DNA of 64,000 nt. It comes from Trichocoleus sp. FACHB-40. GTDB taxonomy: Bacteria; Cyanobacteriota; Cyanobacteriia; Cyanobacteriales; FACHB-T130. Positions 56,237 to 64,000 of this stretch are shown here, piece by piece. The translations under genes were made by a program, and so were the position numbers. Within the stretch, counting starts at the first letter, position 1. The number at the start of each line of letters is the position of its first letter. Under the pieces are notes generated by a model, which was given only the letters and a program-made list of their open reading frames with translations, had not been told where the DNA came from and searched no databases. The stretch spans positions 124,001-188,000 of the forward strand of contig NZ_JACJPF010000046.1 in assembly GCF_014695915.1 (NCBI RefSeq). Reading direction: 5' to 3'.

Positions 56237-57925
56237 TTACTTTTCTTTTCCTGTACCGGAAATATACCAGGTTAAGAGTCCTCCTGCGATCGCGATCGCC
56301 GCTAAACCCAGAAAAACTGTCTGTAAACCCAAAATCGTCTCAGCAACGCCCGCCAAAGCTAAAGGTAACGTCAGAGCAATATTAATCACATTGTTCTGTA
56401 ACCCAAACACCTTACCCCGCATTTGGTCGGGGGTTTCTGCCTGGATGGTGGTCTGCATTGGGATAGCCACCATTGCCCCAAAAAGACCCAAAAGCATTGT
56501 CAAAATTAAAGCAATCCAAAGCTGTTGCGTAAATATAGCCAGACCTACTAGAGATGCTGCCACTCCCAGAGAACCATAAAGATTCAGCCGACGATGGGAA
56601 AAATGCTGTCCCATCTGTCCGAGAATAGTCGCTCCGCCAGCCATGCCAACCCCGCCAGCGGCTAGTAAAAAGCCGAACTGGGAGGACTTAAGACCGGGGA
56701 TAACCTCTGCCATTCGCACAGCCAGCACCGACAGAGCGGCAAAAATAGAAAACAAAATCACCAGCTGAATTAAAGCACTGCGGACACGATCGTGTTCTTT
56801 CAGGTAAAGCAGTCCGTCGCGCAAATCTTCCCAAACGTGGGGGAATTCGTGGTCGGGAGATTTAGTTTTTTCACCAGTGCGAAGAAACAGCAAAAGCAAC
56901 CCCGCGATCGCATAACAGCCCCCTACGGCAATTTCCTTACCAATGTCAAGTCCCCCGCCAAGCGATCGCGCCACAGTATCGGCAAATCCCAACAGTGGCT
57001 CACCCACCGCAAACCCCACAATCACCGATGCCATCATCGTCATCGTGTAAAGAGAGTTTGCCGACAACAGGCGATGACGCTCAACAATCAACGGCATCAC
57101 TGACTGCTCTGCTGGTGCAAAAAACTGTGTCAGCGTCGAAACCAAGAAAGTTAACCCCAATAAAATATAGAATCCTACTGGCAGCCCTGCCACTAGCCCC
57201 CAATCCTTGCTGATCCACAGCAAAGGCGGCATAGCCAAAACCAGCGCCCCCCGCAGCAGATTTGTGGAGACTAGCACCCCCTTCTTCGACCACCGATCTA
57301 CAAACACACCTGCAACTGAACCAAACAGCACAGCAGGAATGGTAAAGGCAATCATAATCGCCGATACCCAGCCGCTGATTGTCTGACCCGCCGCCTGAAA
57401 CTGATTAGCAACCAGCGCAATCACCAGCACCAGATACACCTTATCTGCCATTTGCGAGAAAACTTGACCGCTCCAGAGCGCCAAGAAATTGCGGTTTCTC
57501 AGAACAGGCACAAATCCTCGATCTGCATCTGCGTCAGCCTCATCAGCATCAACATTAGACAATGCAGGGTTGTGCCAATCTCCGTTAGAGGCATTGGATT
57601 GTGCATCTATCGCTGGAACTAAACCGTCATCAACGGTAGATTGGGGAAAAGAAACCTCTGGGCTAGAGACGCGCTTAATCGCGTCTCTACTGTTGTCAGG
57701 GTCATGAGGGGGTGTCAGGCGATCGTCAGACAAGGGGCGCGATGTAGTAGGTGTTGATGATGCAGTCAAACCCCGGCGGGATGGCTCCGTTCCAGGGACA
57801 GGAAGTTTAGAAGCTCGAGGGAATGTGGGTTCCCCCGTTCGTGGTTCATTGTCCTCTGTCCTCTGTCTGGACAAACTTAGGGACAAACTTTTGGCTTGCA
57901 AATCAGAATCATAACGTTGAATCAT
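56237..57925 (-). CDS. MFS transporter with long low-complexity N-terminus
   Basis: A 562-residue membrane protein. The 12-helix MFS core begins near residue 145 (FLALWSGQVFSQMADKVYLVLVIALVANQF) and has GVFVDRWSKKGVLVSTNLLRG between helices 2 and 3. It is preceded by about 140 residues of Pro/Ser/Thr/Asp-rich sequence, part of which (AIKRVSSPEV) is encoded by a copy of the AGAGACGCG palindrome. The substrate is unknown. A start nearer the core is possible but has no strong ribosome site. Its promoter-proximal end abuts recO. Confidence 0.85.
   Translation of the reverse strand: MIQRYDSDLQAKSLSLSLSRQRTEDNEPRTGEPTFPRASKLPVPGTEPSRRGLTASSTPTTSRPLSDDRLTPPHDPDNSRDAIKRVSSPEVSFPQSTVDDGLVPAIDAQSNASNGDWHNPALSNVDADEADADADRGFVPVLRNRNFLALWSGQVFSQMADKVYLVLVIALVANQFQAAGQTISGWVSAIMIAFTIPAVLFGSVAGVFVDRWSKKGVLVSTNLLRGALVLAMPPLLWISKDWGLVAGLPVGFYILLGLTFLVSTLTQFFAPAEQSVMPLIVERHRLLSANSLYTMTMMASVIVGFAVGEPLLGFADTVARSLGGGLDIGKEIAVGGCYAIAGLLLLFLRTGEKTKSPDHEFPHVWEDLRDGLLYLKEHDRVRSALIQLVILFSIFAALSVLAVRMAEVIPGLKSSQFGFLLAAGGVGMAGGATILGQMGQHFSHRRLNLYGSLGVAASLVGLAIFTQQLWIALILTMLLGLFGAMVAIPMQTTIQAETPDQMRGKVFGLQNNVINIALTLPLALAGVAETILGLQTVFLGLAAIAIAGGLLTWYISGTGKEK
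57664..57689. repeat. AGAGACGCG palindrome inside the MFS gene
   Basis: TAGAGACGCG (57664-57673) is the reverse complement of 57680-57689 around CTTAAT. It lies in frame in the N-terminal extension. Confidence 0.8.
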
Positions 57926-57948
57926 GGTTTATAAAAATTCGGCTGGGA

Positions 57949-58932
57949 CTAAAAACAAGCATCCATCAAAGCAGCAGAGCGAATTGATCGCCCAAACTGA
58001 AACTGGACGTACTGACGTAAAATCTGCTCTACACCAACCCAAGCTGCATGATAAGAAGGATGATGGGTTAGGGATAAGGGATGAATTGATTCTTCACTCA
58101 TCGTTGGGGGTTCATCACTACTCGTGTCAACCTGGGGTAGTTCTGGTTGAGCCAGCTTTTGCAGCAGCGCCAGCTCGACGGCATTCAGTTTAGTGTTCAG
58201 TATCAGGGGGGTTTGAGCATGAACAACAGTTTGGTAGTTACCGCCCTTTTCCTGCGCCACGATACCAGGCATTTGTGGCGAGACAGTGTTTTTTAGTGCT
58301 AAATTTCCCCTAGTCCTTGGAGTAGCGATCGCCCGCGCTTCTGCTTGCAGACGTTCCAAGGCTGGTAAACTCACCGTTCCCCCAGCAGCAGCACTAAAGC
58401 CAACCCGCCAGTCTGGATTGTTAAATTCCGGCAGCAGTGGTTGTCGCGTCACGCAACATTCTTGAACTTCCGGCGCAACGCCAGCCAAAGCCATCAAATG
58501 AAAGACACCGTGGGTAAGGTGAGCTAAAACTGAGGCAGTGTCGGGGGATGGCAATTGCTCTAAGCGGCGCAGATGTTCATTTAGTAGCTCATACAATTCC
58601 TCCTGCGGCTGATCGCTCAATGCCTGACACAGAACTAATTCCGCAAGATATTGGCTGGCTGTCAGTTTCCTCAAGTCCTGACTTAAGCCGGGGTAAGATT
58701 CTATAGTTTCTGCCTGAGTTATTTTATCGAGCGATCGCCCTTTAGCAATCAGTAGCTCATTCACCACAAACAACCCACTCCTACCACCCATCTTTGAGTG
58801 GTGCTTGCGTGCGCCAGGAGCCACAGCCCGAATTAAGCCAAATTCCCGCGTCAAAATTGTCAGCAGTCGGTCTGACTCGCCTAACGGCATACCCTTAAGA
58901 TTAATTCCTGTTACTTTGTAGGTTCGGCTCAT
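57949..58932 (-). CDS. recO: DNA repair protein RecO
   Basis: A 327-residue RecO. The N-terminal OB fold begins [43 protein letters not shown]; the C-terminal part contains [30 protein letters not shown]. It loads RecA with RecR. It is longer than E. coli RecO (242), with extra loops near residues 225-285. deoC lies 85 bases upstream on the same strand. Confidence 0.95.
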   Translation of the reverse strand: MSRTYKVTGINLKGMPLGESDRLLTILTREFGLIRAVAPGARKHHSKMGGRSGLFVVNELLIAKGRSLDKITQAETIESYPGLSQDLRKLTASQYLAELVLCQALSDQPQEELYELLNEHLRRLEQLPSPDTASVLAHLTHGVFHLMALAGVAPEVQECCVTRQPLLPEFNNPDWRVGFSAAAGGTVSLPALERLQAEARAIATPRTRGNLALKNTVSPQMPGIVAQEKGGNYQTVVHAQTPLILNTKLNAVELALLQKLAQPELPQVDTSSDEPPTMSEESIHPLSLTHHPSYHAAWVGVEQILRQYVQFQFGRSIRSAALMDACF

Positions 58933-59017
58933 TAGCTTAAGTTTTGAGTTTTGAATTTTGAGTTCTGAGTTACAGGAATTTTTAAACTCAGCCTCAGCAC
59001 TCAGCCCTCAGCACTCC

Positions 59018-59701
59018 TCAGTCTTCTTTTTCCAGCGTATCGCGCTGACGGATCAAATCGGGGCCGCGAGAGGTTCCTAACCGCGTAGCTCCTGCCACGA
59101 TTAACTCTATGGCTTGCTCAACGGTACGGATTCCCCCCGATGCCTTAATGCCTACCTGCTCTCGCGCCAGCTGCTTCAGAAGGCGGATATCCGCCACTGT
59201 GGCACCCCCCTGCCAACCCGTGCTGGTTTTTAAGAATGCCACTCCTGCATCCATACATATTTCAGCTGCCACCTTCTTTTCTGCATCTGTCAGCAGAGCA
59301 GTTTCCAAAATTGCCTTCACAGTCTGCCCAGTTTCGTCGCAAATCTGAGCAATTTCCCGATGCAGTTCCTCGGTTTTTCCAGCTTTCAATAAACCCAGGT
59401 TGAGCACGACATCTAACTCAGTAGCTCCATTTTCTACCGCCTCTTGAGCTTCATATAGTTTCGTCCCCACTGTCGTCGCCCCAGTGGGAAAGCCAATTAC
59501 AGTACACACTTTGGGATTCTTTCCGTGCAGCAAATCAGCTGCTTGCCGCACGTATGCGGGATACACGCACACCGCCGCAAAATTAAACCTGTATGCTTCT
59601 TCGCACCACCGCACCACTTGCTCGCTTGTAGCTGTGGGATTTAGCAGCGCATGATCGATAAACCCCGCAATATCAATATCAGGCTGATTTGCAGCCATCA
59701 T
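59018..59701 (-). CDS. deoC: Deoxyribose-phosphate aldolase
   Basis: About 227 residues. The Schiff-base lysine is in [11 protein letters not shown], and [13 protein letters not shown] is the second conserved stretch; [14 protein letters not shown] and [13 protein letters not shown] complete the barrel. It cleaves deoxyribose-5-phosphate. The ATG at 59701 (or 59698) follows AGGGGAG; the longer frame to 59713 begins with GTG. Adjacent to recO. Confidence 0.96.
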   Translation of the reverse strand: MMAANQPDIDIAGFIDHALLNPTATSEQVVRWCEEAYRFNFAAVCVYPAYVRQAADLLHGKNPKVCTVIGFPTGATTVGTKLYEAQEAVENGATELDVVLNLGLLKAGKTEELHREIAQICDETGQTVKAILETALLTDAEKKVAAEICMDAGVAFLKTSTGWQGGATVADIRLLKQLAREQVGIKASGGIRTVEQAIELIVAGATRLGTSRGPDLIRQRDTLEKED

Positions 59702-59934
59702 TTCTCCCCTCACTCACCTACTGTTAAGTTTTATCAGAATTTTAGAAAAATTACTTAAACCCAACCGGAATAACTTCTAGCTGGTCTGTAGACACCGTAT
59801 ACACCTAAAGATAGAGAACCGCTCTTATTTAGCCCGCCACAGGTTTGCATGGCATTTTCAAAAACTGTGCTGATTAAGGCGTATCTAAAACCTTCTCAAA
59901 ACCTACCTAGCTACAAGGAGTAAAAATAAATAAA

Positions 59935-60675
59935 ATGGCAAAAAAAGACAGAACGTTAACGTGGATAGGCAGCATATTTAGTATTGCCGGAATTGGAATG
60001 CTTATCGGGAGTTTTTTATCTTATAATTCTACCCAAAATTTTATTAAGAATTCATCCTCTACCATAGCCACTGTAACCGAACTTAGGCTTCAAACTTCCA
60101 GCAGTTCCAGCAGCTCCAGCAAGTCCAGTACCTATTACCCAATAGTAAAATTCAAAACTCAGAAAGGGGAAAGCGTAGAGTTTCAATCAAACGTTGGCAC
60201 TTATCCACCAAGCTTTCGTGTAGGCGAAACGGTTTCTGTTCTTTACAATGCTAACAATCCCGCGGAAGCAGAAATAAATTCTTTTTGGCAACTTTGGTTT
60301 ACTGCTATCTTTCTATTGGCAATGGGGGGGCTTTTTGCCGGAATAGGCTTGAGTTTACTCGCTGGGCCTTTAGCATTTAGATTGTTATCAAATAAAAATG
60401 CTGCAAAGCTGCAAGCTAATGGCAAAAAGATAGTAACTAAATTCACTGGAGTGGAATTAAATACATTTTTAACAGTCAACGGTTCCTCTCCTTACCAAAT
60501 AACTTCCCAATGGTTTGACCCAGAAACTAATCAAGTTTACGTTTTTCACAGTGAAAATATTTGGTTTGATCCGGAAGAATTTATCAAATATGAAACAATA
60601 GATGTACATGTTGACCCCAACGATATGAAAAAATATCACATGGATATATCGTTCTTACCAAAATTGGCGAATTAA
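59935..60675 (+). CDS. DUF3592-domain membrane protein
   Basis: A 246-residue protein. Two hydrophobic segments (about 9-28 and 120-145) flank a DUF3592 domain (YYPIVKFKTQKGESVEFQSNVGTYPPSFRVGETVSVLYNANNPAEAEI). A Ser tract (SSSSSSSSKSS) sits before it. The C-terminal part, about 160-246, has ITSQWFDPETNQVYVFHSENIWFDP. Function unknown; found singly in many bacteria. A ribosome site AAGGAG lies about 13 bases upstream. Confidence 0.8.
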   Translation: MAKKDRTLTWIGSIFSIAGIGMLIGSFLSYNSTQNFIKNSSSTIATVTELRLQTSSSSSSSSKSSTYYPIVKFKTQKGESVEFQSNVGTYPPSFRVGETVSVLYNANNPAEAEINSFWQLWFTAIFLLAMGGLFAGIGLSLLAGPLAFRLLSNKNAAKLQANGKKIVTKFTGVELNTFLTVNGSSPYQITSQWFDPETNQVYVFHSENIWFDPEEFIKYETIDVHVDPNDMKKYHMDISFLPKLAN

Positions 60676-60918
60676 AATTTTCTACGGAAAATTTGATTCC
60701 GCTTCTCGCATCATTAAGCTTCCGCCCCCGGCTTTGACAAACCCTCAGACAGAAGCTCTTGTAATAATTAAAATTGGTTGGATCTCCGGCGGAGAGATGG
60801 CAAGACTTAGTAATTATGTGATGAAGTTACAACAGCCATAAAATGGTTAAATAACTATGTTCTAAATGCCAGTATGACTCCGATATTTTAATATGTCGGC
60901 GACAAGTGCAGGAGGTGT

Positions 60919-60965
60919 TTGAAAGCGCTAGTAGGTTGGGTTTCTCAACCTACTAGCGCTTTCAA
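60919..60965. terminator. 20-bp hairpin downstream of the mntC-like gene
   Basis: TTGAAAGCGCTAGTAGGTTG (60919-60938) is the exact reverse complement of 60946-60965, with a 7-base loop. It lies next to the minus-strand stop at 60970. There is no T-run. Confidence 0.7.
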
Positions 60966-60969
60966 CTGT

Positions 60970-61992
60970 TCACTTTTTTCCCCTGCCACTAACCTCAAAT
61001 GGCGTGTACTTTCCTCCCAAAGCTTCTACAATGGTGCGGGTATTAGCAACCATCATCTTGATGTAAGAATCAGCGTCACTTCCAGCAGCGCCAATCGAGT
61101 CAGAATATAGTTGACGCGGTGCTAATTTTATGCCCGATTCTTGCGCTACAGTAGTAATCAAAGCTGGGTTAATTGTTGTTTCTGCAAAAATTGCTGGAAC
61201 ACCAGCCAATTTAACAGATTCTACCAATTTTCGTACTGTTTGAGCACTGGGTTGTTCTTCCGTACTGATGCCAATTAAAGTACCAGCAACGGGAATTCCA
61301 TAACCACGTCCATAATATTGAAAAGCGTCGTGAGTTGTTATTAATTTCCGCTTATTTTCTGGAATGGTTTTAATTTCCTGGGTAATCCAGCTATCAAGTT
61401 GTTTTAACTCAGCAGTGAGTAATTCTGCATTTTGAGTAAATTTCTCTTTGTCTTCTGGTGATACTTCAATTAACGCATCGCGAATGGCATTAACCATTTG
61501 GATGACGTTATCAGCATCTCCCCAAACATGAGGATCTGGCACTACTTCCCCTTTGCCTTTATCCAGTTGCAAAGACTTTACCACTTCCCCTACAGCCACT
61601 TTCCGAGCTTTGCCGCCAGAGGCGTTCATCAGCTTAATCAAGCCTGGTTCTAAGTTGTAGCCGTTATACAAAATCACGTTTGCTTTCTCTAAAGCCTGAG
61701 AGTCTTGTGGGACTGGTTCGTAAACGTGGGGATCTGTTCCTGGTTTGAGAATGCCCTTAAGCTGAATCTCTTCTCCTCCCACCCGTTCAGTTAAGTCTTC
61801 GATGATGGTGCTGGTGGCAACTACGTTGGGTTTGCCCTCTGCTGCTGGATTGGTACTTTCTGAGGAGGGCTGGTTACAACTGAATAGGGCAAAAGGTAGA
61901 AGCAGCCCCAGCCCCAAGCAGGTAAGGTGGGCAAAAGAAAGAATTTTTGGCTTTCTCTTATTTCTTTTTTTCTTTTTTAGGTTTTCTTCCAT
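60970..61992 (-). CDS. mntC: Manganese/zinc ABC transporter substrate-binding lipoprotein
   Basis: About 340 residues. A basic N-terminus (KKKKRNKRKPK) precedes a signal with lipobox LFSC, so it is a lipoprotein. Cluster A-I family motifs with metal ligands are GTDPHVYEPVP, VPDPHVWGD, FAETTINPALI and YSDSIG. It resembles MntC/ZnuA; MntC is the name for the cyanobacterial manganese protein, but sequence cannot separate Mn from Zn here. The ATG at 61992 is preferred over the TTG at 62016. It is divergent from the ATPase and permease genes. Confidence 0.85.
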   Translation of the reverse strand: MEENLKKKKRNKRKPKILSFAHLTCLGLGLLLPFALFSCNQPSSESTNPAAEGKPNVVATSTIIEDLTERVGGEEIQLKGILKPGTDPHVYEPVPQDSQALEKANVILYNGYNLEPGLIKLMNASGGKARKVAVGEVVKSLQLDKGKGEVVPDPHVWGDADNVIQMVNAIRDALIEVSPEDKEKFTQNAELLTAELKQLDSWITQEIKTIPENKRKLITTHDAFQYYGRGYGIPVAGTLIGISTEEQPSAQTVRKLVESVKLAGVPAIFAETTINPALITTVAQESGIKLAPRQLYSDSIGAAGSDADSYIKMMVANTRTIVEALGGKYTPFEVSGRGKK

Positions 61993-62016
61993 CTTTCTAC
62001 TATGAAGGTGCTGCAC

Positions 62017-62118
62017 AATTAATCTTGCCTATCTTTTAGATTATTTCCATTTATAGATGTTTTCATAATCCTTTCATTTTTAGATTATGCTCAAGGAAAG
62101 CAAGATCGAACCACACTA
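62017..62118. promoter_or_regulatory. Divergent control region with two direct repeats
   Basis: TTTTAGATTAT occurs twice, at 62034-62044 and 62078-62088, 44 bp apart (about four turns). They lie between the mntC-like gene and its ATPase gene and could bind a metal-responsive regulator. Confidence 0.45.
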
Positions 62119-62928
62119 ATGAGTACCGTCACTTTTTCACCTGATGCGGATTGGACAAAAATGGTATGCCATCTGAGAGATGTGCCTGTGGCGGCGACAG
62201 GTGCAACAAGCATTAACGTCAGCCACTTGGGAGTTCAGTACCGCACGGTAGAAGCGCTGCGAGATGTCAGTTTTGCGATGAAATCGGGGCGACTGACGGG
62301 AATTATTGGCCCCAATGGTGCTGGTAAAAGTACGCTGATGAAGGCGATGTTGGGGTTGATTCCGGCTGCTGCTGGCAGTGTACTGTATAACGAGCGGCCG
62401 TTGATGGAGCAAAGGGAACTGGTTGCTTATGTGCCGCAGCGATCGCAAATAGACTGGACTTACCCCGCTACTGTCTGGGATGCGGTAATGATGGGTAGGG
62501 TGAAGAAAACTGGCTGGTTTCGTCGCTTCTCAAACGTTAGCAAACGGGTAGCGGCAGATGCTATCGAGCGCGTGGGGATGAGCGCTTATCGTGATCGCCC
62601 GATTGGGCAACTCTCCGGCGGACAACAGCAACGGGTATTCTTAGCCAGAGCGATCGCTCAGCAAGCGGAGATTTTCTGTTTTGATGAGCCGTTTGCAGGA
62701 ATCGATCAGAAAACCCAGTCGATTATTTTTGACATCTTCCACGAACTCGCCGACGCCAATAAAACTGTTCTAGTCGTCAACCACGACTTAGGGGAATCTA
62801 TCACCCACTTTGATGATTTGATTTTACTAAATACTGATTTAATTGCCAGTGGTTCGCGCCAAGAGGTGCTAAGTCAGGAAAACCTTTACCGCGCCTATGG
62901 GGGCAAGGTTGCATTTTTTGCAGCCTAG
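62119..62928 (+). CDS. mntA: Manganese/zinc ABC transporter ATPase
   Basis: A 269-residue ATPase. Walker A GPNGAGKST, Q-loop YVPQRSQIDWTYP, signature LSGGQQQRVFLARAIAQQ, Walker B FCFDEPFAGID, and H-loop VVNHDLGES. The family is typical for metal transporters of the A-I type. About 30 residues precede the first domain strand. The permease follows after 75 bases. Confidence 0.9.
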   Translation: MSTVTFSPDADWTKMVCHLRDVPVAATGATSINVSHLGVQYRTVEALRDVSFAMKSGRLTGIIGPNGAGKSTLMKAMLGLIPAAAGSVLYNERPLMEQRELVAYVPQRSQIDWTYPATVWDAVMMGRVKKTGWFRRFSNVSKRVAADAIERVGMSAYRDRPIGQLSGGQQQRVFLARAIAQQAEIFCFDEPFAGIDQKTQSIIFDIFHELADANKTVLVVNHDLGESITHFDDLILLNTDLIASGSRQEVLSQENLYRAYGGKVAFFAA

Positions 62929-63003
62929 AAAATTAGAAGCTAAGAGCTATTAACTCATCACTCCTAGCTTCTAAATATTTACAATTACCAAAATAAAATT
63001 ATT

Positions 63004-63900
63004 ATGCTAGAAGTGTTAATTGAGCCGTTGCAGTATGGCTTCATGCAGCGATCGCTTGTAATTGCCATTCTCGTCGGCCTTTTGTGTGCTGTCGTGGGTA
63101 GCTACCTAATGGTGCAGCGATTGGCTTTGCTGGGAGATGCCATTAGTCACTCGGTATTGCCTGGGTTAGCGATCGCTTTTATGGTGGGAGCGAATATCTT
63201 TGTTGGGGCCTTTATTGCCGGAGTCTTGAGTACAATGGCGATCGCTTGGATTCGGACGCGATCGCCTATTAAAGAAGATGCGGCAATGGGTATAGTTTTT
63301 TCCGCCTTCTTTGCCCTTGGTATTACCTTAATTACTCTAATCCAAAAAGACAACAAAATCGACCTCAACCACTTCTTATTTGGCAATATTTTAGGTGTCA
63401 CTATTCAAGAAGTCCGGGACACAGCTATCATCGCCGCAATTGTATTAATAATTGTTGTACTGCTGTATAAAGAATTATTGTTCTATACCTTCGACCCCCT
63501 CGGAGCGCAGGCAGTTGGATTACCTACCAACCTGCTAAACTTTGGGCTGATGCTGCTAATTGCTCTAACGATTGTTGCCAGCATGAAAGCCGTGGGAGTA
63601 ATCTTAGTTTTATCTCTACTAATCACGCCGGGAGCAACCGCATATTTATTAGTTAAACGGCTGCACAATGTGATGATTTTGGGGGCGGTAATTGGCATTA
63701 TTTCCAGTATTAGCGGGATGTATCTCAGCTACTTTTTTAATCTGCCTTCTGGCCCCGCAATTGTATTAGTTGTATCGGGATTATTTGTAATAGCATTATT
63801 ATTCAGCCCCAGCTACGGGATATTTACCAACAAAAAGTCAGATTCGGGGCAATTATTGCCTGTCTTGCAGGAGTTGAAACAGCTGATGCGATCGCGCTAA
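63004..63900 (+). CDS. mntB: Manganese/zinc ABC transporter permease
   Basis: A 298-residue membrane protein with eight or nine hydrophobic segments: YGFMQRSLVIAILVGLLCAVVGSYLMVQRLALLGDAISHSVLPGLAIAF and LLITPGATAYLLVKRL. It is the family-3 permease of the same transporter. Complete, ATG start. In Synechocystis the order is mntC-mntA-mntB in one operon; here mntC is divergent. Confidence 0.9.
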   Translation: MLEVLIEPLQYGFMQRSLVIAILVGLLCAVVGSYLMVQRLALLGDAISHSVLPGLAIAFMVGANIFVGAFIAGVLSTMAIAWIRTRSPIKEDAAMGIVFSAFFALGITLITLIQKDNKIDLNHFLFGNILGVTIQEVRDTAIIAAIVLIIVVLLYKELLFYTFDPLGAQAVGLPTNLLNFGLMLLIALTIVASMKAVGVILVLSLLITPGATAYLLVKRLHNVMILGAVIGIISSISGMYLSYFFNLPSGPAIVLVVSGLFVIALLFSPSYGIFTNKKSDSGQLLPVLQELKQLMRSR

Positions 63901-64000
63901 AAAATTGCCCTAGCAAGTTATTTCTATAACTCCAACTGTCTAGGCTTATGATTAAAAAAGTCTGAATTTAGGAATTCTGGCATGATTCGCGCTTTTTTCC
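63901..64000. other. Window end
   Basis: A possible new start (ATG at 63982, MIRAFF...) is cut off by the window end. Too short to assign. Confidence 0.3.

Noticed and set aside
59935-60675. Phase-variable Ser-tract gene
   Set aside because: The Ser codons are mixed AGC/TCC with 3-base units, so changes stay in frame; no switching expected.

Overview
The window is chromosomal DNA from a cyanobacterium, most likely a filamentous one of the Oscillatoriales type; genus and species cannot be read from it. The evidence is: very frequent HIP1 octamers (gcgatcgc) inside and between genes; cyanobacterial marker genes (ndhN, ldpA, an R3H/Ycf45-type ATPase, a DUF3493 protein); an S10-spc-alpha ribosomal cluster in cyanobacterial order without rpsJ, rpsN or rpmD; and heptamer short tandem repeats (STRR type) in many intergenic gaps.

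Layout. 1-1419: tail of an ABC exporter and a CNNM/CBS membrane protein. 1520-2069: tRNA-Tyr, tRNA-Thr(GGT) and, on the minus strand, tRNA-Arg(TCT), with an unexplained structured stretch between them. 2383-7214: conserved unknowns (one soluble, one membrane, one HTH protein with an acidic linker), a pentapeptide-repeat protein and cutA. 7374-9356: ADP-ribosylglycohydrolase overlapping a PD-(D/E)XK nuclease, then tRNA-Thr(CGT). 9452-15655: DUF3493 protein, FHA protein, then DNA repair genes (recA, xseA, xseB, nurA). 15734-19904: three tandem RTX calcium-binding proteins. 20111-28561 (minus strand): HAD hydrolase, tRNA-Gln, R3H ATPase, ldpA, four paralogous von Willebrand A proteins with an Slr1339-like protein among them, and ndhN.

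29176-47107 (plus strand): rplC-D-W-B, rpsS, rplV, rpsC, rplP, rpmC, rpsQ, rplN-X-E, rpsH, rplF-R, rpsE, rplO, secY, adk, infA, rpmJ, rpsM, rpsK, rpoA, rplQ, truA, rplM, rpsI, rpmE and prfA. They make ribosomal subunits, RNA polymerase alpha, the Sec channel core, a tRNA modifier and release factor 1, and end at a terminator after prfA.

47161-63900: accessory and housekeeping genes: two HTH-type regulators with a palindromic operator pair, an ABC-F protein, a decayed nth (endonuclease III) pseudogene, gpmI, secG, an exported metzincin-like protease, a GT4 glycosyltransferase, an MFS transporter, recO, deoC, a DUF3592 protein, and a manganese/zinc ABC transporter whose binding-protein gene (mntC-like) is divergent from its ATPase and permease genes.

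Most notable points: the four-VWA block lying between ndhN and ldpA; the overlapping nuclease/ADP-ribosylglycohydrolase pair; a LexA-like box inside a recA promoter; XRE-type operators; heptamer and palindrome repeats that have entered coding sequences; strong hairpins inside the ribosomal cluster; and the nth pseudogene that keeps its iron-sulfur cysteine pattern.
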